In this document: positions 1 to 4,951 of the stretch, in pieces
How the letters are laid out: each line of letters starts with the position of its first letter
Position numbering within the stretch: the stretch's first letter is position 1
Source of the DNA: Pseudomonadota bacterium
GTDB taxonomy: Bacteria > Pseudomonadota > Gammaproteobacteria > Burkholderiales > Burkholderiaceae_B
Length of the DNA: 6,590 bases
Assembly (NCBI GenBank): GCA_023427945.1
Contig: JAEYZR010000220.1
Coordinates: forward strand, 1 to 6,590
Reading direction: 5' to 3'
Made by a program: the position numbers and the translations under genes
Notes under the pieces: model-generated
Seen by the model: the letters and a program-made list of their open reading frames with translations, nothing else
The model's database searches: none
Told to the model about the DNA's origin: nothing

Positions 1-1
1 G

Positions 2-907
2 GCGACCCGCGTCACGGGGTCGGGCTACAAATTCAATCATGGGGGCCGCCGCCCGGGGGCCAGTGTCAACTTCATCACAGACCACGACGGGTTCACCCTG
101 AACGACCTGGTGTCTTACAACGACAAGCACAACGAGGCCAACGGCGAAGACGGCCGTGACGGCCACTCGGACAACAAATCCTGGAACTGCGGCGCTGAAG
201 GCCCTACCGACGACCCCGCCATCCGGGAACTGCGCGAGCGCCAGAAGCGCAACATGCTGGCCACCCTGCTGTTCTCGCAAGGCACGCCCATGATCCTCGC
301 CGGCGACGAATTCGGTCGCACGCAGCAGGGCAACAACAACGCCTATTGTCAGGACAGCGACATCAGCTGGGTCAACTGGGATATCAGCGAAGAGGGTCAG
401 GCACTGATGGAGTTCGTGCGCAAGCTGACTCGGTTGCGCAAGACCCTGCCGGCGCTGCGACGTGGCCGTTTCCTGACAGGCGAGTTCCACGAAGACCTGC
501 AGATTGCCGACGTCAAGTGGCTGAGCCCTTCCGGCGACGAACTGTCGTCCGAGCAATGGGAGGACAACGCCATGCGCTGCTTTGGGCTGGTGATCGACGG
601 GCGCGCACCCACCACCGGTATCCGCCGGGCGGCCTCGGATGCCACCCTGCTGCTGGTCTTCAATGCGCATCATGACGTGGTTGACTTCACCTTGCCGCAG
701 ATCCCCGGCAGCGACCAGTGGAGCTGCCTGATCGACACCAACGCACCCGTTCGCTCCGAACTGCCCGAGTTCGAATCAGGCGACGTCTACCAGGTCACGG
801 GACGCTCGCTACTTCTTTTTGCCTTGCACGCACGCGGTGCAACACAGAAAGTGTTCGAGCGGCTTGAAGCGCACCTGACTGACGATTCGGCGAACGGCCC
901 CGTCTGA
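2..907 (+). CDS. glgX: Glycogen debranching enzyme GlgX, C-terminal part (5' end outside window)
   Basis: Glycoside hydrolase family 13 isoamylase-type enzyme that cleaves alpha-1,6 branches of (limit-dextrin) glycogen in the cytoplasm. The frame is open from base 2, so the gene continues beyond the left edge; 301 codons are visible out of roughly 700 usual for GlgX, so the N-terminal CBM48 and the first two catalytic acids are not seen. Visible family landmarks: the region IV signature NFITDHDG (bases 71-91), whose last Asp (86-88) corresponds to the third catalytic acid; then VSYNDKHNEANGED, SWNCGAEGPTDDP, and AGDEFGRTQQGNNNAYCQD, all near-invariant in GlgX. The rest is the C-terminal beta domain. 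The GTG at 110 is internal, not a start. Four normally conserved positions within bases 26-82 look altered (see findings). The stop TGA is followed after 12 bases by a strong hairpin terminator, so this is the last gene of its transcript. Identification is secure from motif order. Confidence 0.95.
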   Translation, partial: ATRVTGSGYKFNHGGRRPGASVNFITDHDGFTLNDLVSYNDKHNEANGEDGRDGHSDNKSWNCGAEGPTDDPAIRELRERQKRNMLATLLFSQGTPMILAGDEFGRTQQGNNNAYCQDSDISWVNWDISEEGQALMEFVRKLTRLRKTLPALRRGRFLTGEFHEDLQIADVKWLSPSGDELSSEQWEDNAMRCFGLVIDGRAPTTGIRRAASDATLLLVFNAHHDVVDFTLPQIPGSDQWSCLIDTNAPVRSELPEFESGDVYQVTGRSLLLFALHARGATQKVFERLEAHLTDDSANGPV

Positions 908-919
908 TGTCATCGACGT

Positions 920-949
920 CGTGCCGGCGGCATCACGCCGGCACGTTTT
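920..949 (+). terminator. Intrinsic terminator of glgX, overlapping the 3' end of the convergent GNAT gene
   Basis: A perfect 10-bp GC-rich stem (920-929 pairs with 936-945: CGTGCCGGCG / CGCCGGCACG) with the 6-base loop GCATCA is followed by TTTT (946-949). It lies 12 bases after the glgX stop. On the minus strand there is no T tract after the hairpin, so it looks directional for glgX. The TGA stop of the convergent gene (933-935) sits inside the loop, and one stem arm encodes that gene's last residues. Confidence 0.85.
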
Positions 950-1442
950 CGGGCAAACACTTGCCCATGCTTACGCGCCGCTCGACCGCATAGCCCAGTG
1001 CCTCGTAGAAGGCGGCCACGGCATCGTTGCCGTCGGCCAGTTGAAGATTGATCTTCAGGCACCCCAGGGCCGACAGCGCATGCTCAGCGTGACGCACCAA
1101 GGCGCTGCCCACACCGCGCCCGCGCCATTCAGGCTGCACCGACACCGCATACAACCAGCCGCGATGCCCGTCGTAGCCGGCCATGACCGTGCCGACCACC
1201 CGATCGGCCGCCATCGCCATAAAAAACAGGCCATCGTCCACAGCCAGCTTGCGGTCGATGGCAAGGCCCGGGCGATTGTGGGCTGTCGCGTATCCGAATG
1301 CCTGACGCCACAACGCCTCGACCTGAGCGCGATGCTCGCTGTCGCGGTAAGGAACGATCACGATCTGATGGGCGTGAAGTCCCGCGTCGGCCACATGAGC
1401 CTGGGTGCCTGCGGCGCCCAAGTGCAGATCGGAATCGGTCAT
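933..1442 (-). CDS. GNAT-family N-acetyltransferase (YpeA-like)
   Basis: Predicted cytoplasmic acetyl-CoA-dependent N-acetyltransferase; substrate unknown. From the ATG at 1442 the protein has 169 residues. The GNAT core is clear: beta strands around VVGTVMAGYDGHRG (82-95), LYAVSVQPEWRGRGVGSAL (97-115) holding the acetyl-CoA pyrophosphate-binding motif A with R107-G-R-G-V-G112, and the C-terminal motif B region NDAVAAFYEALGY (139-151). The run GYDGHRG and the overall order resemble E. coli YpeA. The first ~25 residues before IVIVPYRD are longer than the usual family start and low in hydrophobic content; a GTG at 1394 preceded by AGG five bases upstream would give a 153-residue protein and is a reasonable alternative start. 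No good Shine-Dalgarno stands before the ATG at 1442. Convergent with glgX, divergent from the next gene. Confidence 0.88.
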   Translation of the reverse strand: MTDSDLHLGAAGTQAHVADAGLHAHQIVIVPYRDSEHRAQVEALWRQAFGYATAHNRPGLAIDRKLAVDDGLFFMAMAADRVVGTVMAGYDGHRGWLYAVSVQPEWRGRGVGSALVRHAEHALSALGCLKINLQLADGNDAVAAFYEALGYAVERRVSMGKCLPENVPA

Positions 1443-1460
1443 GATGAACTCGAAATCCAG

Positions 1461-1466
1461 ATTCTA
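1461..1466 (-). promoter_or_regulatory. Possible -10 box for the GNAT gene
   Basis: Read on the minus strand these bases are TAGAAT, matching the sigma-70 -10 consensus at 5 of 6 positions, about 18 bases before the ATG at 1442. No acceptable -35 hexamer stands 16-18 bases upstream, so this is only a weak promoter suggestion. Confidence 0.25.
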
Positions 1467-1545
1467 TCGAATGGGCGCAAAGCGTGCCGCTGCGGCAAAT
1501 GGCATACTGGCGGCTGAATCGATAAGGATGATGGAGCGCAGGGCT

Positions 1546-1875
1546 ATGCAAGACTTGGAAGCGATCAAAGGCTTTATGGCGTCAATCGGACTGTCGTGGC
1601 AGCCCGGCACCACCCAGAGGGTCGAATTGCGCGCCAGCTACCGCATGGGCAACTCGCGACCGTTCAACCTCGATCGCACGCTGGTGGAATTCGAGTGTGA
1701 CGAACGCAGGCCCAAGGTATGGGTGCCGGAATTCAAGCGCACCAGCTTTCACGAATGGTTCGAAACACCGCACCAGTCCTTCGAATACAGCGCGGGCGGC
1801 ACGATGCTGAAGATCCGCAACGAAGCGCGCGGCTCCCAGCCGAAATACATGGTGGGCATCAAACCGCTGGCCTGA
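1546..1875 (+). CDS. Conserved-looking hypothetical protein, 109 residues
   Basis: I do not recognise this protein. The frame is open from 1405, but the best start is ATG 1546, preceded by GGAG at 1533-1536 (9-base spacing); ATGs at 1528 and 1531 are in frame, with AAGG too close to serve. The product is a small soluble protein without signal peptide or membrane helix. It begins with a short amphipathic stretch (MQDLEAIKGFMASIGLSW), then is rich in charged and aromatic residues, with beta-leaning segments such as RTLVEFECDERRPKVWVPEF and TMLKIRNEARGSQPKYMVGI, which suggests a compact alpha+beta fold. One Cys (in FECDE) and no obvious catalytic motif. It is transcribed divergently from the GNAT gene across about 100 bases, and its last codons (P-L-A-stop) belong to the 23-bp repeat block that follows. 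Reality as a gene is supported by the Shine-Dalgarno, the length of the frame and the fit of the convergent layout; function unknown. Confidence 0.7.
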   Translation: MQDLEAIKGFMASIGLSWQPGTTQRVELRASYRMGNSRPFNLDRTLVEFECDERRPKVWVPEFKRTSFHEWFETPHQSFEYSAGGTMLKIRNEARGSQPKYMVGIKPLA

Positions 1876-1956
1876 TTGCTTCAGGGCCGCTGGCCCGGGT
1901 GCTTCAGGGACTGCGGCCCGGGTGTCTCAGGGGCGCCGACCTGGGCGCCTTCAGGG
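1864..1956. repeat. Degenerate 23-bp tandem repeat filling the convergent intergenic gap
   Basis: Units begin at 1878 (GCTTCAGGG...), 1901 (GCTTCAGGG...) and 1924 (GTCTCAGGG...), each 23 bases apart, with a fourth partial unit CCTTCAGGG at 1948. Units 1 and 2 agree at 19 of 23 positions; unit 3 agrees with unit 1 at about 16. The second half of a unit preceding these is at 1864-1877 (CCGCTGGCC, matching 1887-1895) and is formed by the last codons of the upstream gene. The stop codon of the convergent Bug gene (1951-1953) lies in the last unit. The period is not a multiple of three, so the block is not coding repeat. Confidence 0.85.
1884..1951. terminator. GC-rich hairpins between convergent genes, possible weak bidirectional terminator
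   Basis: Within the repeat block, GGGCC-GCT-GGCCC (1884-1896) forms a 5-bp stem, and GGCGCC at 1932-1937 pairs with GGCGCC at 1944-1949 across the loop GACCTG, extendable by two G-U pairs. Neither strand shows a T tract, so classical intrinsic termination is doubtful; position between two converging stop codons is the main argument. Confidence 0.35.
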
Positions 1957-2943
1957 ATTATCCAGCGAGATGTTCTGCGCCTTGATCAGGCGCGACCAAC
2001 GCGCGTTTTCGTCAGCCACATAGCGTTTGTTCTCGGCCTCCGTACGCGTCTGACCCACGACGAATCCAGCTTTTTCGGCCGCCTCCCTGAAGGCCGGGTC
2101 CTTGAAGGCATCACCCAGTGCCGCCTTCAACCGTTTCTCGACAGACTCGGGCACGCCCTGGGGAACCACCACGGCATACCAGACGATGGCTCGATAGCCG
2201 GGCACCGACTCGGCCACCGCAGGCACCTCGGGCAACTGCGGCAGTCGTTTCTCCGAGGTGACGGCCAGGGCACGCACCTTGCCGCCCTGCACCTGCGGGT
2301 AGGCCGTGGAATAGGCATCGAAAATCACGTCGATCTGAGCGCCGATCAAGTCGGTCATGGCGGGTGCCGAACCCTTGTACGGCACATGAGTCATTTTCAC
2401 GTTCGCGGCGCTGGCAAAAAGCTCCGCGGCCAGATGCAGGGTACTGCCCGTCCCCACCGAACCGTAGTTCAATCGACCCTCGCGCTGGCGAGCCTGCTCG
2501 ACCAGTTCGGCCAGGGTCTTCGCCGGCGACGATTGGGGCACCACCACGATGAGTGGCACCTCGCCCACCACATCGAGCACACGGAAGTCGCGCGCCGGAT
2601 CGTAGGCCAGTGTCTTGTAGAGCAAGGGATTGAGCACCAGCGTGGAACCGGCCGCCAGGAACATGGTGTAGCCATCCGGCCTGGAGCGGGCCGCTTCGGA
2701 GGCACCGATGATGGTGTTGGCGCCGGGACGGTTCTCTACGATGACCGGCTGCTTGAGCGTGCGGCCCATCGCTTCTGCCAGCAGCCGCCCCAGGATATCC
2801 GTGGCCCCACCAGGCGTGAAAGGCACGATCAGACGTGCCGGGCGATCCGGAAATTCAGCGCTCGTTGCCGGGAAGCTTGCACTTGCCAGAGCCAGCCCTG
2901 CGCAGGCGACTGCGATCAGGTGGCGCCTTTTCTGATTGGTCAT
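1951..2943 (-). CDS. Bug-type periplasmic substrate-binding protein (tripartite tricarboxylate transporter family)
   Basis: Extracytoplasmic solute receptor of the Bug/TctC family, which binds small carboxylates or related ligands in the periplasm. I chose ATG 2943 (330 residues, typical for the family) because AGGTGGAG stands upstream of it and it gives a proper signal peptide: MTNQKRR basic end, a hydrophobic core, cleavage likely after ATSA (residue 29). An in-frame GTG at 2958 would overlap that Shine-Dalgarno. Family landmarks: EFPDRPARLIVPFTPGG at the mature N-terminus with the ligand loop PFTPGGATD (41-49), VIVENRPGANTIIG, RPDGYTMF, LNYGSVGTGSTLHLAAELF, HVPYKGSAPAMTDLIGAQID, and the C-terminal VPGYRAIVWYAVVVPQGVP. 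No membrane subunits (tctA/tctB) or catabolic enzymes are adjacent, so it is an orphan receptor, as is common in Bordetella and relatives, and the ligand cannot be named. Transcribed divergently from the copper operon. Confidence 0.93.
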   Translation of the reverse strand: MTNQKRRHLIAVACAGLALASASFPATSAEFPDRPARLIVPFTPGGATDILGRLLAEAMGRTLKQPVIVENRPGANTIIGASEAARSRPDGYTMFLAAGSTLVLNPLLYKTLAYDPARDFRVLDVVGEVPLIVVVPQSSPAKTLAELVEQARQREGRLNYGSVGTGSTLHLAAELFASAANVKMTHVPYKGSAPAMTDLIGAQIDVIFDAYSTAYPQVQGGKVRALAVTSEKRLPQLPEVPAVAESVPGYRAIVWYAVVVPQGVPESVEKRLKAALGDAFKDPAFREAAEKAGFVVGQTRTEAENKRYVADENARWSRLIKAQNISLDNP

Positions 2944-2976
2944 GATTGTTGTCTCCACCTGATTTTGTTGTTCACC

Positions 2977-2988
2977 GGTCTTCAGACC
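2977..2988. promoter_or_regulatory. Short dyad in the leader of the Bug gene
   Basis: GGTCT-TC-AGACC is a perfect inverted repeat of 5-base arms, about 34 bases before ATG 2943, thus inside the probable leader or core promoter of the Bug gene. It could be an operator half-site pair or chance. Confidence 0.25.
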
Positions 2989-3194
2989 CGTGCTCCCTGC
3001 GCCTCCCGTTCACGTCAGCACAGCAGGTTGCGACATGTACGGTGGCGCGGGACCTGGACCGATGCTAGCACCGCCTACTCCGTCGAGCTTCGCGTTCGAA
3101 GAAGGGTGGCTTCTGTTCCAGCAAACACTTGGACGCAAGCGCAAGGGCTGACACCCCTGGTGGGCATGACTGACGCATGAACCGGCGAGCCCGG

Positions 3195-3216
3195 GGAAAT
3201 CATTTGTCCGATTTCC
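3195..3216. promoter_or_regulatory. Perfect 7-bp inverted repeat, candidate operator of the copper operon
   Basis: GGAAATC (3195-3201) and GATTTCC (3210-3216) form a perfect dyad separated by eight bases. It ends exactly where the TATAAT -10 box begins and so covers the spacer and the place of the -35 element. This arrangement is typical of a dimeric regulator that blocks or remodels the promoter; the regulator is not identifiable from the window. Confidence 0.55.
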
Positions 3217-3222
3217 TATAAT
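3217..3222 (+). promoter_or_regulatory. Consensus -10 box (TATAAT) of the copper operon
   Basis: The exact sigma-70 -10 consensus occurs in an otherwise GC-rich region, directly at the beginning of the three-gene operon. The expected -35 position (3194-3199, GGGAAA) is far from TTGACA, suggesting dependence on an activator or an alternative architecture. A transcript from this box would start near 3229-3230, which coincides with the ATG at 3230. Confidence 0.55.
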
Positions 3223-3229
3223 GCCTGTC

Positions 3230-3661
3230 ATGCTCGTCCCTTTCACCCGCCGCACACGACGCTCGCCGAGTGCATATACGTTCGTACCCTGGCTGCTGGC
3301 CGCCGCGTTCATGCTGCGCGCCCTGCTGCCGGTCGGCTATATGCCAGACGCCGATGCGCTGAAGCGGGGCGACCTGGCGATTGCCTTCTGCACCGCAGAT
3401 GGCACGCTGACCACCATCCCCTTTGACAGCAAGCTGCCCGCGCATGCACCCGATGGCGAGGCCACGTATGCGCACTGCCCGTTTGGTGCACTCAAGCCCC
3501 TCGCACTGATCGACCCACCCGCGTTACCCGCCAGTACGACCCGTATCGTGCTGGCCTCTGCGCTTGCTGCGCCTGAGCCTGAGTCGAACCGGCTCGAAGT
3601 GGCTGGTCCGCCGTTGGGCTCGCGCGCCCCGCCTGCTGGAAAGACTGCCCTCCTGGCCTGA
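3230..3661 (+). CDS. DUF2946-like membrane-anchored protein, first gene of copper operon
   Basis: A small protein (143 residues from ATG 3230, 146 from ATG 3221) of a family of unknown biochemical role often found beside copper genes. Seen: a basic N-terminus (FTRRTRR), one hydrophobic segment of about 20 residues (FVPWLLAAAFMLRALLPVGYMP) acting as signal anchor or uncleaved signal, a Cys-containing FCTADG stretch, a His-Cys pair in AHCPFGAL, a Pro/Ala-rich stretch, and a C-terminal GPPLGSRAPP, like the RAPP-type tail of DUF2946 proteins. The family commonly has CPFC; here the second Cys is Gly. The start is uncertain: neither ATG has a Shine-Dalgarno, and the -10 box overlaps ATG 3221, so ATG 3230 on a leaderless transcript is preferred. 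Sixty-one bases separate it from the Sco gene. Periplasmic metal binding is plausible but not shown. Confidence 0.65.
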   Translation: MLVPFTRRTRRSPSAYTFVPWLLAAAFMLRALLPVGYMPDADALKRGDLAIAFCTADGTLTTIPFDSKLPAHAPDGEATYAHCPFGALKPLALIDPPALPASTTRIVLASALAAPEPESNRLEVAGPPLGSRAPPAGKTALLA

Positions 3662-3722
3662 CAGGCGCGCTGACGGCGTGCCCGTGCCGGCCGCCGCGAA
3701 TGCCTTTCTGGATGGAATACTT

Positions 3723-4343
3723 ATGAATCACCTTCCCCTTTTGTCCCGGCGCACTGTCTTGCGCGGGGCTGCCGGCGCCATGCTGGCCGCAAGCGTGCCG
3801 CTGCTGGCAGCCTGCAACAAGAAAAACAGCCTGACCGTCCACGGCACGGACATCACCGGCGCCGACTTTGCCAAGGATTTCTCGCTCAAGGATCCCGAGG
3901 GACGTGTACGCACGATGGCCGACTTTTCCGACAAACTGGTCATGATCTTCTTCGGCTTCACACAGTGCCCGGATGTCTGCCCCACCGCACTGGTGCGCGC
4001 CGCAGAGATCCGGCGCCTGCTCGGACCGGACGGTGAGCGTCTGCAGGTCATCTTCATCACGATCGACCCCGAGCGCGACACGCCCGAAGTCCTGGCGAGC
4101 TACACCGCCGCGTTCGATCCCTCGTTCCTCGGCCTGTACGGCGACCAGGCGGCCACGGACAAGACCGTCAAGGATTTCCACATGTATGCGCGCAAGGTCG
4201 AAACCGGCAACAGCTACACGATGGATCACACGTCGCTGAGTTATCTCTACGACACGAACGGCAAGTTGCGTGTACTGCTGCGCCACGAACAGAGCGCCGA
4301 AGAATGCGTGGAAGACATCCGTGCCGTCATGGCCAATACCTGA
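3723..4343 (+). CDS. Sco1/SenC-type copper metallochaperone lipoprotein
   Basis: Thioredoxin-fold protein that binds copper and acts as a thiol-disulfide reductase in building the CuA centre of cytochrome c oxidase, on the periplasmic face of the inner membrane. From ATG 3723 (206 residues) all key parts are present: C82-P-D-V-C86 in FFGFTQCPDVCP and the distal H169 in MDHTSLSYL, the three copper ligands of the family, plus the typical IFITIDPERDTPEVL segment. The N-terminus has a basic, hydrophobic signal ending in the lipobox L-A-A-C31, so it is probably a lipoprotein; SRRTVLRG at 8-15 also resembles a twin-arginine signal. GGAA lies 5 bases before the start. The frame is open upstream to a TTG at 3564, but that would place 53 non-signal residues inside the preceding gene. 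Followed after 43 bases by the PCu(A)C gene, its known functional partner. Confidence 0.95.
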   Translation: MNHLPLLSRRTVLRGAAGAMLAASVPLLAACNKKNSLTVHGTDITGADFAKDFSLKDPEGRVRTMADFSDKLVMIFFGFTQCPDVCPTALVRAAEIRRLLGPDGERLQVIFITIDPERDTPEVLASYTAAFDPSFLGLYGDQAATDKTVKDFHMYARKVETGNSYTMDHTSLSYLYDTNGKLRVLLRHEQSAEECVEDIRAVMANT

Positions 4344-4386
4344 ATCCCGGCCGACCCATCAACCGAATCTATAGAGTCAACCCATC

Positions 4387-4881
4387 ATGAAAACCATCAA
4401 GACTGCACTGTGCACCGGCCTGCTTGCCCTCATGTCTGCCGGCGCCGTACAGGCCCAGAGCGTGAGCGTCACAGCCCCCTGGGCGCGCGCAACAGTGCCT
4501 CAGCAAAAAGCCACAGGCATGTTCATGCAACTGAAATCGGCGCAGGACATGATCCTGGTCGGCGCCAGTTCCGACGTGGCCGCGCACACCGAAATCCATG
4601 AGATGGTCATGGAGGGCGATGTGATGAAAATGCGTGAGATCAAGCAGGTCCCGCTGCCAGCCGGCCAGGCCGTCGATTTCAAACCCGGCGGTCTGCACGT
4701 GATGTTTCTCGACCTGAAGCAACCGATGCAGGCAGGAACCAGCGTGCCCGTCACGCTGACCTTCAAGGATGCGCAGGGCAAGGAAGAAACCACGCAGGTC
4801 GACGTTCCCGTGCGGCCCCTGAACGCACCAGCCAACCCCGCCGGTGACGGCCACAAGTCAGGCGGCCACGGCCACCACTGA
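4387..4881 (+). CDS. PCu(A)C-type periplasmic copper chaperone
   Basis: Periplasmic Cu(I)-binding protein of the DUF461/PCu(A)C family that hands copper to Sco and to the CuA site of oxidase subunit II. The 164-residue product has a Sec signal (MKTIKTALCTGLLALMSAG, cleavage likely after VQA at residue 23) and begins its mature part with SVTAPWARAT, typical of the family. The canonical ligand set H-x10-M-x21-H-x-M is exact: H71, M82, H104, M106. After the cupredoxin-like domain there is a C-terminal tail GHKSGGHGHH (155-164) with four His, probably an added metal-binding site. The Shine-Dalgarno is weak (GAG about ten bases before ATG 4387). It lies 43 bases after sco with no intervening promoter or terminator recognised and is followed by hairpins, so it is probably the last gene of the operon. 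Confidence 0.95.
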   Translation: MKTIKTALCTGLLALMSAGAVQAQSVSVTAPWARATVPQQKATGMFMQLKSAQDMILVGASSDVAAHTEIHEMVMEGDVMKMREIKQVPLPAGQAVDFKPGGLHVMFLDLKQPMQAGTSVPVTLTFKDAQGKEETTQVDVPVRPLNAPANPAGDGHKSGGHGHH

Positions 4882-4890
4882 TACCTTGCA

Positions 4891-4908
4891 GCAGGTGTCG
4901 GAACCTGC
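4891..4908. other. Small hairpin after the copper chaperone gene
   Basis: GCAGGT (4891-4896) pairs perfectly with ACCTGC (4903-4908) across the loop GTCGGA. No T tract follows. It shares its stem sequence with the terminator 19 bases downstream, so the two could form alternative pairings or act as a tandem 3' structure. Confidence 0.45.
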
Positions 4909-4926
4909 GCCGTTCATGACGCGTGC

Positions 4927-4951
4927 GCAGGTGCCTGAACACCTGCCTTTT
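4927..4951 (+). terminator. Intrinsic terminator of the copper operon
   Basis: A perfect 7-bp stem GCAGGTG (4927-4933) / CACCTGC (4940-4946) with loop CCTGAA is followed by C-TTTT (4947-4951). It is 45 bases after the stop of the PCu(A)C gene. The last T is also part of the stop codon of the convergent kinase gene (4951-4953). On the minus strand the hairpin is not followed by T residues, so it mainly serves the plus strand. Confidence 0.75.

Larger units (their letters stand above)
2944..3220. other. Divergent intergenic region between Bug gene and copper operon
   Basis: About 277 bases without a supported gene. It holds the Shine-Dalgarno of the Bug gene (AGGTGGAG on the minus strand, about 9-17 bases before ATG 2943), a small dyad at 2977-2988, and at its right end the dyad and -10 box of the copper operon. 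The middle (about 3000-3190) shows nothing I can support; open frames crossing it have no start signals. No convincing -35/-10 pair was found for the Bug gene, although TAGCAT on the minus strand near 3062-3067 could be a poor -10. Confidence 0.6.

Noticed and set aside
921..1517. 198-codon open frame on the plus strand opposite the GNAT gene
   Set aside because: It starts inside the glgX terminator and lies antisense to a clear GNAT domain.
1864..1956. CRISPR array
   Set aside because: The 23-bp units are contiguous and degenerate, without spacers of constant length between conserved repeats.
1876..3180. 434-codon open frame on the plus strand opposite the Bug gene
   Set aside because: It is antisense to a clear Bug-family gene, has no recognisable domain, is rich in His/Arg/Gly as GC-driven antisense frames are, and runs through the non-coding 23-bp repeats.
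3204..3209. TTGTCC as the -35 box of the copper promoter
   Set aside because: It is only seven bases from TATAAT, far too close for a sigma-70 promoter.
3010..3312. 100-codon open frame on the minus strand in the divergent intergenic region
   Set aside because: No Shine-Dalgarno, no family resemblance, and it overlaps the start of the DUF2946-like gene and its promoter.
3492..4286. 264-codon open frame on the minus strand opposite sco
   Set aside because: Antisense shadow of the Sco gene, whose CxxxC and His ligands make the plus strand certain.
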